Assembly: GCF_023336755.1 (NCBI RefSeq)
Contig: NZ_JALZWP010000002.1
Coordinates: 248,001 to 312,000 of the forward strand
Reading direction: 5' to 3'
DNA from: Roseinatronobacter domitianus
GTDB lineage: Bacteria > Pseudomonadota > Alphaproteobacteria > Rhodobacterales > Rhodobacteraceae
DNA: 64,000 nt
Under the pieces are notes generated by a model. The model saw only the letters and a list, made by a program, of their open reading frames with translations, was not told where the DNA came from and did no database searches. The position numbers were made by a program, and so were the translations under genes. Positions 9,964-19,743 of this stretch are shown here, piece by piece. Within the stretch, counting starts at the first letter, position 1. Every line of letters starts with the position of its first letter.

Positions 9964-12310
9964 AGGCAAACACCCTTAGCAAAGGCCCACCACCCGCGCG
10001 CCACAGGCGCCATGCGGGCCATGCGGCCGCGGCAAACATGGCCAACCCGGCCCAAAGCGCCAGACGTGCCCAGTCGGCGGGGAAGACCTGCAAGGGCAGC
10101 CGCCAGCCGAAAGCCTGCACATTGATGACCGCAAGCAACACCTGCGCCAACATCAGGCCCACGGGCAGCGCCAAACCCATCGTCAAGCCTGCCAGAACCA
10201 ATGCTCGGGCCAGCTCCAACCTGGCCAGTTGGCGCAGGGTCAGGCCCATCGCCCATAACGGCGCAAGCTGCACCAGCCGCAGGCCCGACAGCGTGACCAG
10301 CGTGGCGAACAGGGCGAGTGCCGCGACCGACAGGGTCAGCACGTTCAGCGCGCCGGTAATCAGGAAGGTGCGCTCGAATATGGCCAGGGACAGCGCCTTG
10401 GCTTGCGCTTGGTCGGTGATGGCTTGAGCACTTAGCCCGAACTCATCGAGCAGCGCGGCGCGGGTTGCCTCTGGGTTATCGGTGCGGATTGCCAATTGCC
10501 GCGTGGGTGTGCCGGGGTAAAGCCGGTCGAACCAGCCTTCGGTGATGATCGCCTGCGCCAGCGGATTGCCGTAATCGGGGTAGACACCCAAGACAGACAC
10601 CGCGCCAGCCCCCGGCAAGACCACGCTGTCCCCCGGCCAAAGCCCCGCGCGTCGGGCGAGTTGTTCGTTTATCAGCGCGCCTTGTTCCGCAGCCAAGCGG
10701 TCCCACGGGTCCGGCGCGGCCTGGATCAGCGGCCAGTTATCCCGAAAGGTCGCATGGTCGCGCATGGCAAAGACGGCACCGGGCTGACCTGCAAGCGTGG
10801 CATCCACCCGCCGCAGGGGCAGCACGGCATCGGTGCGCGGCATAAGGAAGGATTCCAGCGCAACCGCCTGCGCGGCATCACGCGGGGTGACGGTCATTTC
10901 GGCCACAAGCCTTTGGTCCAGCCAGCCGATGAACGTGGCGCGAAAACTGGCAACCATTGTGCCGACGCCGATATTCGCGGCAAGCGCGAGCATCAGCGCC
11001 ATCAACGCCAGCGACAGACGCGGCAGGTTCTGGCGGCTGTCCGCCCAGAACCATTGCACCACCGGGGCGCGGGCGAAGCGCGCGGCCCCTTGCAGGCACA
11101 GCGCCAAAACCGCCGGGGTCAGAAGCGCCGCCGCCAGCAGCGCCGCCGCCAGTAGCGCGAACCCGGCAAACAGGCCCGACCCCGTGAACGCCAAAACGAC
11201 GGCAACCACACCAAGGCCCAGCGCGCCCATAACCTGCCAGCGCATTGCCCGGCCCGACGCGATTGCCCAAGCGCGCGGTTGCGCAGGTGCAAGAACCGGC
11301 ATGTGCCACAGCCGCCACAGCGCCTGCCCGCCTGCCAGAACGGCCCCGGCAAAGGCCATCGCCAAGCCCGCCAGCGCCCAGACCGGGCTGAATTGCAGAC
11401 TACCCGGCACCGGCGCACCGTATAAGCCGCGCAAAGTAGCCGCCACATCGGGCAACAGCGCGGCGGCCATGACATAGCCAAGCGCCAGCCCGGCCAGACC
11501 CGCGATCAGCGCCATCAGCGCCAGTTCCAGCGCCAAGGCGAAGGTCAGCGCACGCAAGGAAACGCCAAGGCTGCGCAGGGTGCGGAACAGACCGCGCCGT
11601 TGTTCGAAGGCCAACCCCACGGCGGAATGCACGATGAACAGGCCCACCGCAAAGGCCAAGGCGCCGAAAGCGGTCAGGTTCAGGTGGAAACTGTCGGTCA
11701 GCCCGTCCAGTTCTGCGCCCGCATCGGCTTGGGACAGCCGCAACCCTTCCGGCAAGGGCCGGGGCGCAGGGCCGGTCAGCATCAGATGGCTGATCTGGCC
11801 CGCCATACCAAGCTGGGTTTGCGCGGTGCCAATATCCACCAGCACAACACCCACCGGCACGGCTTGCGAGGGGGTCAGCGCCAGATCGCTTGGGCCGATC
11901 TCTGCCAAGGTCTCAGGATGCGCAAAGCCCCCGCCCGCAACGAAGCCCTGCAAATCGCCATCCGCAAGGGCTGCGGCCGTTCCGGGAGGCGCGGTCAAGG
12001 GTTCAATTCCAAGCAGCGTTACGCGGGTGTCGCCCAGAACCACCCGCCCTTCGACCACGGGCGACACCATCAACCCCGACCGCCGCAGCGCGACGAAGCG
12101 GGATTGCGGCATCTGGCCCGAAGGCGTGTCCAGCCGGGCCGCGCCGTCCTCGGACACCAAGGCGGCGGCGGTGGCATACGCCCCGCGCGCCTGCGCGTTC
12201 AACGCTTGGACCCCGGACCAAAGAGCGGTGGCCAGCGTCAGCCCCGCCAGCAACATGGCCAGTTGCATCTTGTTGCGCGCCCAGTGCGACAGTAGCGCCG
12301 CCAGCGTCAT
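9953..12310 (-). CDS. FtsX-like ABC transporter permease (AttF/AttG-like fused)
   Basis: The 785-residue membrane protein has an N-terminal membrane anchor, a large periplasmic region, a three-helix FtsX domain, further membrane helices in the middle, a second periplasmic region and a final FtsX domain near the C terminus. This duplicated layout is that of MacB/LolC-like permeases with two FtsX repeats in one chain. I chose ATG 12310 (MTLAALLSHWARNKM) because it forms an ATGA overlap with the stop of the upstream ATPase gene. The operon order is ATPase, permease, AttH-like protein, so the system probably moves a lipid or lipoprotein-like substrate out of the inner membrane. Confidence 0.85.
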   Translation of the reverse strand: MTLAALLSHWARNKMQLAMLLAGLTLATALWSGVQALNAQARGAYATAAALVSEDGAARLDTPSGQMPQSRFVALRRSGLMVSPVVEGRVVLGDTRVTLLGIEPLTAPPGTAAALADGDLQGFVAGGGFAHPETLAEIGPSDLALTPSQAVPVGVVLVDIGTAQTQLGMAGQISHLMLTGPAPRPLPEGLRLSQADAGAELDGLTDSFHLNLTAFGALAFAVGLFIVHSAVGLAFEQRRGLFRTLRSLGVSLRALTFALALELALMALIAGLAGLALGYVMAAALLPDVAATLRGLYGAPVPGSLQFSPVWALAGLAMAFAGAVLAGGQALWRLWHMPVLAPAQPRAWAIASGRAMRWQVMGALGLGVVAVVLAFTGSGLFAGFALLAAALLAAALLTPAVLALCLQGAARFARAPVVQWFWADSRQNLPRLSLALMALMLALAANIGVGTMVASFRATFIGWLDQRLVAEMTVTPRDAAQAVALESFLMPRTDAVLPLRRVDATLAGQPGAVFAMRDHATFRDNWPLIQAAPDPWDRLAAEQGALINEQLARRAGLWPGDSVVLPGAGAVSVLGVYPDYGNPLAQAIITEGWFDRLYPGTPTRQLAIRTDNPEATRAALLDEFGLSAQAITDQAQAKALSLAIFERTFLITGALNVLTLSVAALALFATLVTLSGLRLVQLAPLWAMGLTLRQLARLELARALVLAGLTMGLALPVGLMLAQVLLAVINVQAFGWRLPLQVFPADWARLALWAGLAMFAAAAWPAWRLWRAGGGPLLRVFAYER

Positions 12311-12966
12311 GCCAACCGCCCCGCGCGCAAATGCACGACCCGGTCGCATCGCCCCGCCAACCGCGCAGAATGCGTGACCAGCAACAGAGCCGCGCCTTGC
12401 GCGCGGGCAAGCTCCAGCATCAGGGCGAACACGGCATCGCCCGTTGCCTCATCAAGGTTGCCGGTCGGTTCATCCGCCAGCAACACTTTGGGCCGCGCGG
12501 CCAAGGCGCGACCAATCGCCACGCGCTGTTGCTGGCCACCGGAAAGCTGTTCGGGGTAGCGTGCCACAAGGTCCGACAGGCCCAGCCGCGCGGCAAGCTG
12601 CGTGCAAAACGCTGCGTCATGACCCCCCGCAAGCCGCGCCTGAAAAGCAAGGTTCGCACCCACGCTCAAGGACGGCACAAGGTTGAATTGCTGAAACACC
12701 AACCCCACCGTGCCGCGCCGCAATTTCGCGCGGCCCGTATCGGGCAACGCGGCCATATCCTGCCCACCGACCAGCACGCGGCCCGCATCGGGCGCTTCCA
12801 GCCCGGCGGCAATATGCAGAAGGGTCGATTTTCCGCTACCGCTTTCGCCGGTCAGCGCCACGACCTCGCCACCAGCGACGGTAAGCGAGACGCCTTGCAA
12901 AACCGGCACCGGTCCTTCGGCGCTGGCAAAGCTCTTGTGGATATCCTCTAGCGCCAGAAGCGTCAT
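12307..12966 (-). CDS. ABC transporter ATPase of the LolD/MacB type
   Basis: The 219-residue ATPase carries Walker A GESGSGKST, a Q-loop in FQQFNL, signature LSGGQQQRVAIGRAL, Walker B VLLADEPTGNLD and the switch histidine in VTHSARL. The ADEPTGNLD form and the length are typical of LolD, MacB and FtsE ATPases that partner FtsX-type permeases. Its stop overlaps the permease start (ATGA), so translation is coupled. It lies 58 nt after regA on the same strand and could receive read-through from the senC-regA promoter. I assign it to the AttEFGH-like system, because an AttH-family gene ends the operon, rather than to lipoprotein release. Confidence 0.88.
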   Translation of the reverse strand: MTLLALEDIHKSFASAEGPVPVLQGVSLTVAGGEVVALTGESGSGKSTLLHIAAGLEAPDAGRVLVGGQDMAALPDTGRAKLRRGTVGLVFQQFNLVPSLSVGANLAFQARLAGGHDAAFCTQLAARLGLSDLVARYPEQLSGGQQQRVAIGRALAARPKVLLADEPTGNLDEATGDAVFALMLELARAQGAALLLVTHSARLAGRCDRVVHLRAGRLA

Positions 12967-13024
12967 GTCTGTCCCTGCGGCAACCCTGCCACGTAGGATA
13001 GCCCGGCTATGCCGCCAAGCAATG

Positions 13025-13579
13025 TCAGCGCGGGGAACGTTTGGCCAGAATACGTTGCAACGTGCGCCGGTGCATACTCAGACGACGCGCGGTTTCCGAT
13101 ACGTTGCGGTCGCATTGCTCATAGACACGCTGAATATGTTCCCAGCGCACGCGGTCGGCGGACATTGGGTTTTCAGAGATGTCGGGCAAAGCCTCTCCCG
13201 TGCCCAGCAGCGCGCACACCACTTCATTGGCATCGGCGGGTTTGGACAGGTAATCCGTCGCCCCGATTTTCACCGCCGCAACGGCGGTTGCAATTGCACC
13301 ATAACCGGTCAGCACAACGATCCGGGCGTCCTCGCGCTTGGCGCGCAGCACCTCGACCACGTCCAGCCCGTTACCGTCCTCCAGCCGCAGATCGATCACG
13401 GCATAGGCGGGCGGGCGTGCCGTGGCGATTGCCTTACCCGCCGTGATGCCTTCGGCGGTTTCCACAGCGAAGCCACGCTTTTCCATGGCGCGCGCAAGGC
13501 GCTTCAGAAACACCTCGTCATCATCGACGATCAGCAAAGACGGGTCGGGACCAAGATCAAGTTGCGCGGGTTCAGTCAT
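13025..13579 (-). CDS. regA: Redox response regulator RegA/PrrA
   Basis: The 184-residue protein matches the usual RegA/PrrA/ActR length exactly. The receiver domain has acidic-pocket residues in LLIVDDDEVF, phospho-acceptor Asp63 in VIDLRLEDG, and a conserved lysine in LSKPAD. The C-terminal Fis-type helix-turn-helix has NVSETARRLSMHRRTLQRIL. RegA is phosphorylated by RegB and controls respiration, photosynthesis, CO2 and nitrogen fixation genes in this group. The start is ATG 13579, preceded by GGGGAAG; an upstream in-frame extension lacks support. It follows senC by 77 nt and faces regB in the divergent arrangement conserved in Rhodobacteraceae. Confidence 0.95.
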   Translation of the reverse strand: MTEPAQLDLGPDPSLLIVDDDEVFLKRLARAMEKRGFAVETAEGITAGKAIATARPPAYAVIDLRLEDGNGLDVVEVLRAKREDARIVVLTGYGAIATAVAAVKIGATDYLSKPADANEVVCALLGTGEALPDISENPMSADRVRWEHIQRVYEQCDRNVSETARRLSMHRRTLQRILAKRSPR

Positions 13580-13656
13580 TGTGCTTCCCCTATGGGTTAC
13601 ACCACAATTAGGTCGTGCAGGGTAAAAGGTCAATTTGAACCGACCATGTCCCGGCC

Positions 13657-14277
13657 TCAGGCATTGTCGATAAAGCAGGCGATACGGTCGGCCATTTGGT
13701 CGGGTGTTGCCTCGCGGCGGAACAATTCGACAAATCCATGACCGGGCAGATTCAGATAGGTAAAGGTCGTGTGGTCGATCAGGTAGAATTCGTCCTCGGT
13801 TTCTTGCACGGCATAATAGGCACGATAAGCGCGGGCAGCATCGCGCAACTGCTGTTCGGTCCCGGTCAGGCCAACCATATTGGGGTGCATGAAGCTGACG
13901 AATTCGGCCAGCCCTTCCAACGTGTCGCGCCCATGGTCCACAGAGATGAACACCGGCGTCACATCATAGCCCTGCTCTGCAAGGGTGTAGACGGCTTCAG
14001 CATTCCGGGCGAGGTCATAGGGGCAGACATCGGGGCAGAACGTGTAGCCGAAATAAAGCAGAACAGGACGGTCGGCGAAATCGGCCTCTGTCACCTGCTG
14101 GCCGGTATGGTCGGTCAGGGTGAACGGCCCGCCAATGGCCCCGCTACCCCCGGCAATGGATGTCTCGCGGCATTGCGCAAATTCGCCGTCTTCGGGCGCA
14201 AAGAACACCATGCCGCCCAGGCCGCCTAGAACCAGCGCCAAAAACCCAGCAGCCATGATGGAATATCGACGTAGCAT
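13657..14277 (-). CDS. senC: SCO1/SenC/PrrC copper chaperone
   Basis: The 206-residue thioredoxin-fold protein has an N-terminal membrane anchor (about residues 7-25), the copper-binding CxxxC motif at C81 and C85 (FCPDVCP) and the third ligand H169 in IDHTTFTYL. SCO/SenC proteins deliver copper to the CuA or CuB site of cytochrome oxidases and have been linked to redox signalling through RegB. It is the first gene of a minus-strand unit with regA and is divergent from regB; about 88 nt separate the two starts. Confidence 0.93.
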   Translation of the reverse strand: MLRRYSIMAAGFLALVLGGLGGMVFFAPEDGEFAQCRETSIAGGSGAIGGPFTLTDHTGQQVTEADFADRPVLLYFGYTFCPDVCPYDLARNAEAVYTLAEQGYDVTPVFISVDHGRDTLEGLAEFVSFMHPNMVGLTGTEQQLRDAARAYRAYYAVQETEDEFYLIDHTTFTYLNLPGHGFVELFRREATPDQMADRIACFIDNA

Positions 14278-14365
14278 TTGCGCACCCCTGTGACGTTACC
14301 AACGCTTGATGCCAAAGGCGCGCGCGCGTAACAATCCCTATTCCCCAAGATGTGACATCACGCCC

Positions 14366-15742
14366 ATGGACCCCACCTTCGGAGAGATCACACAAGACAA
14401 CCGCACCGAATGGGTGCGGCTGCGCACGCTGACCTATGTGCGCATCGTCGCGCTGTCGGGGCAGATCGCCGCGCTGGTGGCGGGGCAACTGGCCTTTGGG
14501 CTACGCTTCGACACGGGTTTGGTCGCGCTTGTGGTGGGCGCGGCAGGTATTTCGATCCTGCTGTCGCTGTTTTTATATCCGCCGGCCAAGCGGCTATCCG
14601 ACACCGAAGCCTCGCTGACCTTTCTGTTCGATATCGCGCAACTGTCCTTTTTGCTGTATTTGACCGGCGGCATTACCAACCCGTTTGCGCTTCTGGTCAT
14701 GGCCCCGGTCGCAGTGGCGGCCATGGCGTTGCGGTCACGCTCGACACTTTTGCTGTCGATTGTGGCGATTGCGCTTATCACATTGGTCAGTGTCAGCTAC
14801 CGCCCTTTGCGCTTTGCCGATGGCACCGTGCTGGATGTCGCCCCAATCCTGACCTTTGGGCATTGGGCGGCAATCGTGATCGGGATTGCGTTTCAGGCGT
14901 TCTATGCCCAGCGCGTCGCCGCAGAGGCAAATTCCATGGCCGACGCGCTGCTGGCCGCGCAAATGGCGCTCTCTCGCGAGCAAAAGCTGACCGACCTTGG
15001 CGGCGTGGTCGCGGCAACCGCTCATGAGCTTGGCACACCCCTGGCCACGATCAAGCTGGTCAGCGCCGAGTTGGTCGAAGAATTGGCCGACCGCCCCGAT
15101 CTGGTCGAGGACGCGCGCCTTCTGGTGCAAGAGGCTGACCGCTGCCGGACGATTCTGCACTCTATGGGGCGCAGCGGCAAAGACGACACAATGATGCGCC
15201 GCGCGCCTTTGGAAGCGGTGCTGCAAGAGGCCGCAGAACCCCATCTGGACCGCGGCAAACGCGTGCATTTCCTGTTGAAATCGGGCGATGATCCGCAACC
15301 GCTTATCCAACGCCGTCCAGAGCTGGTTCATGGCCTGCGCAACCTTGTGCAGAACGCGGTCGATTTCGCGGCGTCCGAGGTCTGGGTCGATGCAAGCTGG
15401 ACCGCGCAGACCCTGCGCATCCGCATCATCGATGACGGGCCGGGTTTTTCACCGCAGGTGCTGGGCAGCATCGGCGAGCCATTCATCGGGCGCGGGCGCG
15501 ATCCGAACCGCCCCAAGCGTCGTCCGGGCTACGCCGGCATGGGGTTGGGAATGTTCATTGCCAAGACCTTGCTGGAACGCACTGGCGCGCGGCTGGAATT
15601 TCTGAATTGCGACGGCGCGATAAAGACCTTGCCGGGCAGTCCGGTTCTGCATGGCGCAATGGTGGACCTGACATGGCCATTGGCGCGAATCGCCGTGGAC
15701 CGGGCCGAAGCGCTGGCCCAGAACCTGCCGGTCGACAGGTAA
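14366..15742 (+). CDS. regB: Redox sensor histidine kinase RegB/PrrB
   Basis: The 458-residue kinase has six membrane segments, the quinone-sensing motif GGITNPF (residues 101-107) between helices, the phosphorylated His220 in AATAHELGTPLA, the redox-active Cys260 in EADRCRTIL, and an ATP-binding domain with N (NLVQNAVDFA), DDGPGF and GMGLGMFIAK boxes. It senses the ubiquinone pool and signals to RegA. I chose ATG 14366 (MDPTFGEITQ) because the length then fits the family; an in-frame start at 14306 would add 20 residues reaching into the divergent promoter. No strong ribosome site precedes either. Confidence 0.95.
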   Translation: MDPTFGEITQDNRTEWVRLRTLTYVRIVALSGQIAALVAGQLAFGLRFDTGLVALVVGAAGISILLSLFLYPPAKRLSDTEASLTFLFDIAQLSFLLYLTGGITNPFALLVMAPVAVAAMALRSRSTLLLSIVAIALITLVSVSYRPLRFADGTVLDVAPILTFGHWAAIVIGIAFQAFYAQRVAAEANSMADALLAAQMALSREQKLTDLGGVVAATAHELGTPLATIKLVSAELVEELADRPDLVEDARLLVQEADRCRTILHSMGRSGKDDTMMRRAPLEAVLQEAAEPHLDRGKRVHFLLKSGDDPQPLIQRRPELVHGLRNLVQNAVDFAASEVWVDASWTAQTLRIRIIDDGPGFSPQVLGSIGEPFIGRGRDPNRPKRRPGYAGMGLGMFIAKTLLERTGARLEFLNCDGAIKTLPGSPVLHGAMVDLTWPLARIAVDRAEALAQNLPVDR

Positions 15743-15820
15743 GTTTTTCCAACAACGTGAATGGACAGCTTCGCGGATACTGATACCATTGCCGGACCTG
15801 AATTTTGGAGAGACCGCAAT

Positions 15821-16105
15821 ATGCCTGTCCCCCTTGCCCCGATTGCAGCCACCGCCGCGCGTTACGGTGCCATTGCCCTTGCCGGTTATGTCTTGGCCCG
15901 CCAGATGGAACGCGGTCGCGTCGACCAACGCGCGGAAGATGCGTTTGACGATCTGCCAGAAGGGCTGACCGGGCAGCACGCGCGCGACCGTCAACAATGG
16001 AACATGGCCGGACGTTTTCGCCGCGTGGTGCGACTGGGGCAGTCTGGGCCCGGCGTGGAGATCGACGGCAGCCTTCTGGGGCGCATCCGGTTTCGCCGGG
16101 TATGA
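15821..16105 (+). CDS. Small hypothetical protein with one membrane segment
   Basis: The 94-residue product starts at ATG 15821 with GGAGAG about 9 nt upstream; an earlier in-frame ATG at 15761 lacks a ribosome site. A weakly hydrophobic alanine-rich segment (residues 5-24) may anchor it in the inner membrane. The rest is basic, with an arginine-rich end (GRFRRVVRLG and GRIRFRRV). I do not recognise a family. Its stop overlaps the start of the next gene (ATGA), so it is translationally coupled to a glutathione S-transferase. Confidence 0.75.
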   Translation: MPVPLAPIAATAARYGAIALAGYVLARQMERGRVDQRAEDAFDDLPEGLTGQHARDRQQWNMAGRFRRVVRLGQSGPGVEIDGSLLGRIRFRRV

Positions 16106-16719
16106 GCGGGCTGACGCTGTATCACAGCGCGACCTCACCCTATGTGCGCAAGGTTATGGTGCTGGCGCATGAAGCCGGGCTTGCCGACCGGATCGCGCTG
16201 GTCCCGGCCTCTGGCACGCCGCTGGACCCTGGCTCTGTGCCGCTGGAAGCCAACCCGCTTGGCAAGGTGCCGGTGCTGACGCGCCCAGAAGGTGGTGCAT
16301 TGTATGACAGCCGTGTGATCTGCGCCTATCTGGATGCCTTGGCCGGGGATCGTTTCTATCCGCAAGGCGCGCGGCGCTGGGATTGCCTGACACTGGAAGC
16401 AACGGCAGATGGCATGTTGGATGCAGCGCTCTCGATAATGTATGAAACCCGGCTGAGGGCAGAGCCGATGCGCTCTGATGCGATCGTCGCCGGGCAATGG
16501 TCCAAGATTGCCCGCAGCGTTACCCTGTTGGAAGACCGTTGGTTGGCCTATCTGGCCGGGCCACTCTGCATGGGTCAGATGGCGCTGGGCTGCGCGCTGG
16601 GTTATCTGGATTTTCGCTTGGCGGATCGGGGGTGGCGCAAGCACGCGCCGACACTGTCCCGCTGGCAAGACGAATTCAGCGCGCGCGACAGCATGGCCAT
16701 GACAACCCCGCCCGGGTAG
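16102..16719 (+). CDS. Glutathione S-transferase family protein
   Basis: The 205-residue protein has the thioredoxin-like N-terminal domain of GSTs, with the start SGLTLYHSATSPYVRKVMV, the cis-proline region NPLGKVPVL and the glutathione-contacting stretch GALYDSRVICAYLD. An all-helical C-terminal domain follows. Such proteins conjugate or reduce electrophiles with glutathione in the cytosol; the substrate is unknown. The start at 16102 forms an ATGA overlap with the preceding small gene. It precedes petA by 170 nt. Confidence 0.9.
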   Translation: MSGLTLYHSATSPYVRKVMVLAHEAGLADRIALVPASGTPLDPGSVPLEANPLGKVPVLTRPEGGALYDSRVICAYLDALAGDRFYPQGARRWDCLTLEATADGMLDAALSIMYETRLRAEPMRSDAIVAGQWSKIARSVTLLEDRWLAYLAGPLCMGQMALGCALGYLDFRLADRGWRKHAPTLSRWQDEFSARDSMAMTTPPG

Positions 16720-16889
16720 CGCAAACCTTGCAAAAAACCGTGAAAATCGGCGCAAGTGCGACACCTTTCCACGCTTTCAAAGCTGGACGCACCCCCCAAT
16801 CCCCGCTAAATGCAACCTCGAGGGGCCGCGAATGACATGCGGCCTGTCTGCAATTTAGCCCTCGTACCCACTGAAAAGGGAGAATGCTC

Positions 16890-17453
16890 GTGTCCCACGC
16901 TGATGACCACGAAAGCACCCGCCGGGATTTCATCTATTACGCAACCGCAGGTGCGGGTGCCGTGACTGTCGGCGCTGCCGTGTGGCCACTTGTCAATCAG
17001 ATGAACCCTACGGCCGATGTGCAAGCTCTGTCGTCGATATTTGTTGATGTCGGTGGCCTAGAACCCGGCAGCCAGCTGACCGTCAGCTTTCTTGGCAAAC
17101 CGGTGTTCCTGCGCCGTCGCACCGCCGAGGAAATCGAGGCCGGGCGCGCTGTGTCGGTGGACGAGCTGACGATCGACCAGGAATCACGCAACCCCAACAA
17201 GCCGGGGACCGACGCATCCGACGCCAACCGCACCATGGATGATGAGGGCGAATGGCTGGTGATGACAGGTGTCTGCACCCATCTTGGCTGTGTGCCCCTG
17301 GGCAATGGCGCAGGCGATTTCGGCGGCTGGTTCTGCCCCTGCCACGGGTCGCACTACGACACGGCAGGCCGTATCCGCCGTGGGCCGGCACCGGAAAACA
17401 TGCATATTCCGGTCGCGACCTTCGTCGATGACACAACCGTCCAGCTTGGTTAA
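16890..17453 (+). CDS. petA: Rieske iron-sulphur subunit of cytochrome bc1
   Basis: The 187-residue protein has an N-terminal twin-arginine-type signal anchor ([16 protein letters not shown]) and the two Rieske cluster boxes, CTHLGC (C129, H131, C134) and CPCHGSH (C149, C151, H152). The 2Fe-2S protein takes the first electron from ubiquinol and passes it to cytochrome c1. The GTG at 16890 is the better start, as AGGGAGA lies 6 nt upstream and the N terminus then matches Rhodobacter PetA; an ATG at 16884 abuts that ribosome site. First gene of petABC; the 170-bp leader should hold its promoter. Confidence 0.97.
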   Translation: MSHADDHESTRRDFIYYATAGAGAVTVGAAVWPLVNQMNPTADVQALSSIFVDVGGLEPGSQLTVSFLGKPVFLRRRTAEEIEAGRAVSVDELTIDQESRNPNKPGTDASDANRTMDDEGEWLVMTGVCTHLGCVPLGNGAGDFGGWFCPCHGSHYDTAGRIRRGPAPENMHIPVATFVDDTTVQLG

Positions 17454-17465
17454 AGGAGAGAATAC

Positions 17466-18815
17466 ATGTCCGGTATTCCACACGACCATTACGAGCCGAC
17501 CAGCAATGCCGAGAAGTGGATCGACAAGCGTCTTCCCATCGTTGGCTTGCTATACGACACCATCAAGATCCCCACGCCCAAGAACCTGAACTGGATGTGG
17601 ATCTGGGGCATTGTCCTGATGACCTGCCTTGTATTGCAGATCGTCACCGGCATTGTGCTGGTCATGCACTACACCCCCGACGCCGATCTGGCCTTTGCCA
17701 GTGTCGAGCATATCATGCGCAACGTGAATGGCGGGCATATGCTGCGCTATCTGCACCAGAACGGCGCAATGTTGTTCTTCGCGGCTGTGTATATCCACAT
17801 TTTCCGTGGTCTGTATTACGGCAGCTACAAATCCCCGCGCGAAGTGACGTGGATTTTGGGCATGTTCATCTACTTGGCGATGATGGCGACCGCGTTCATG
17901 GGTTACGTTCTGCCCTGGGGCCAGATGTCCTTCTGGGGCGCAACCGTAATCACCGGCCTGTTCGGCGCTATTCCGGGCATCGGCGAAATGCTGCAAACGT
18001 GGCTGCTGGGCGGGCCTGCCGTGGGCAACGCCACGCTGACGCGCTTCTTCAGCCTGCACTACCTGCTGCCCTTCGTGATCCTGGGTCTGTCGATCCTGCA
18101 TATCTGGGCTTTCCACACCACGGGCAACAACAACCCGACCGGTGTTGATGTGCGCCGCACGTCGAAAGAAGAAGCTGCGAAAGATACGCTGCCCTTCTGG
18201 CCCTATTTCGTGATTAAGGATCTGTTTGCGCTGGCCGTGATCTTTGCGCTGTTCTGGGCGCTGGTCGGCTTTATGCCGCAATTCCTGGGCCACCCGGATA
18301 ACTACATCGAAGCGAACCCGCTGGTGACGCCGTCGCATATTGTGCCGGAATGGTATTTCCTGCCCTTCTACGCGATTCTCCGCGCCTTCACCTCTGACGT
18401 CTGGGTCGTGATAGCCGTAAACTGGCTGTCCTTCGGGATCATCGACGCGGCGTTCTTCGGGGTTCTGGCCATGTTCGGCTCGATCTTCGTCATGGCGCTG
18501 GTGCCGTGGCTGGACCGTTCTTCCGTGCGGTCGGGCCGCTACCGCCCCATGTTCAAGTGGTGGTTCTGGCTGTTCGTGGTCAACTTTTTCGTGCTGATGT
18601 GGGCAGGCGCCATGCCGGCTGAAGGCATCTACGCCATGATCTCGCTCATCGGGACGACCTACTGGTTCGCGTATTTCCTCGTGATCCTGCCCATCTTGGG
18701 TGTGATCGAGAAGCCGCTGCCGCAGCCCGCCACGATCGAGGAGGACTTCAAAGCATCGCTGAAGAAGAAATCCGGTGGCAATGGCCCGTCCCCCGAACCG
18801 GTTCCTGCCGAGTAA
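17466..18815 (+). CDS. petB: Cytochrome b subunit of cytochrome bc1
   Basis: The 449-residue integral membrane protein has eight expected helices and the bc1-type long form. Haem ligand histidines are visible in helices B and D ([12 protein letters not shown] and [21 protein letters not shown]), and the quinol-site PEWY motif is in [11 protein letters not shown]. Cytochrome b carries haems bL and bH and forms the quinol oxidation and quinone reduction sites. It follows petA by 12 nt with an AAAGGAGAG ribosome site and continues into petC. Confidence 0.97.
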   Translation: MSGIPHDHYEPTSNAEKWIDKRLPIVGLLYDTIKIPTPKNLNWMWIWGIVLMTCLVLQIVTGIVLVMHYTPDADLAFASVEHIMRNVNGGHMLRYLHQNGAMLFFAAVYIHIFRGLYYGSYKSPREVTWILGMFIYLAMMATAFMGYVLPWGQMSFWGATVITGLFGAIPGIGEMLQTWLLGGPAVGNATLTRFFSLHYLLPFVILGLSILHIWAFHTTGNNNPTGVDVRRTSKEEAAKDTLPFWPYFVIKDLFALAVIFALFWALVGFMPQFLGHPDNYIEANPLVTPSHIVPEWYFLPFYAILRAFTSDVWVVIAVNWLSFGIIDAAFFGVLAMFGSIFVMALVPWLDRSSVRSGRYRPMFKWWFWLFVVNFFVLMWAGAMPAEGIYAMISLIGTTYWFAYFLVILPILGVIEKPLPQPATIEEDFKASLKKKSGGNGPSPEPVPAE

Positions 18816-18838
18816 CTGACGGAAATTGGAGAGATAGA

Positions 18839-19627
18839 ATGTTCAAGAAACTCGCCGTTTCCACGATAACGGCAGCTTTGCTCGCCTCCTCTCCGGCCCT
18901 TGCGGCCGGGGAGAAGGGTGAAATCACCGACTACGCCTTCTCGTTCGAGGGGCCGTTTGGCACCTATGACCGTAACCAGCTTCAGCGTGGTTTGCAGGTT
19001 TACACCGAAGTTTGCTCGTCTTGCCACGGCCTGAACCTGGTCGCATTTCGTACGCTGAGCGCAGAGAACGGGCCGGCCCTTCCCGAAGACCAGGTGCGCG
19101 CTTTTGCGGAAATGTTCGAAATTTGGGACCCGGAACTGCGTGACTGGCGCGTGGCCGCAACCCCGGACCACTTCCCGGAATCGCAATTCGAAGGTGCGCC
19201 CGACCTAAGCCTGATGGCCAAGTCGCGTGTGGGCTTCTCTGGTCCCTACGGGTTGGGCATCAACCAGCTTATGAACGGGATGGGGGGCGCCGAATACATC
19301 GCGTCCTTCACCAACGGCTTTACCGGCGAAGAGAAATTCGAAGCCGGGTCGATGTTTTACTACAACAAGGCATCGGCAAGCTGGGTCTCCATGGCGCCCG
19401 TGCTGTATGAGGACGGCATCGAATACGCTGATGGCACCCCGGCGACGGCTTCGCAGCAGTCGCAGGATGTGGCCGCGTTCCTGATGTGGGCAGCAGAGCC
19501 GAAAATGGTCGAACGCAAGCAAGCGGGCTTCGTCGGCGTCATCTTCTTGTCGGTGCTGGCAGCCCTGCTGTATCTGACCAACAAGCAGCTCTGGGCACCC
19601 ATCAAGCGGGCCGCGAAGGAAGATTGA
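18839..19627 (+). CDS. petC: Cytochrome c1 subunit of cytochrome bc1
   Basis: The 262-residue protein has a cleavable signal peptide (ending ALAAG), the haem-attachment motif CSSCH at residues 59-63, a methionine-bearing region expected to supply the sixth ligand, and a C-terminal membrane anchor ([18 protein letters not shown]). Cytochrome c1 hands electrons to a soluble or membrane-bound cytochrome c on the periplasmic side. It follows petB by 23 nt with a GGAGAG site, and a strong terminator ends the operon. Confidence 0.97.
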   Translation: MFKKLAVSTITAALLASSPALAAGEKGEITDYAFSFEGPFGTYDRNQLQRGLQVYTEVCSSCHGLNLVAFRTLSAENGPALPEDQVRAFAEMFEIWDPELRDWRVAATPDHFPESQFEGAPDLSLMAKSRVGFSGPYGLGINQLMNGMGGAEYIASFTNGFTGEEKFEAGSMFYYNKASASWVSMAPVLYEDGIEYADGTPATASQQSQDVAAFLMWAAEPKMVERKQAGFVGVIFLSVLAALLYLTNKQLWAPIKRAAKED

Positions 19628-19650
19628 TCTTCCAACAAGCTACGGGACTG

Positions 19651-19680
19651 AAAAGCGCGCCTGACCAAGGCGCGCTTTTT
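19651..19680 (+). terminator. Rho-independent terminator of petABC
   Basis: AAAAGCGCGCC (19651-19661) pairs perfectly with GGCGCGCTTTT (19669-19679) over a 7-nt loop and runs into T residues, 23 nt after the petC stop. A textbook intrinsic terminator. Confidence 0.9.
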
Positions 19681-19743
19681 GCTTTGCAGGACCACACTGC
19701 TTATGTAGCACTTGGCCATGCTTAACCTGTGAAAGACCCCCCA

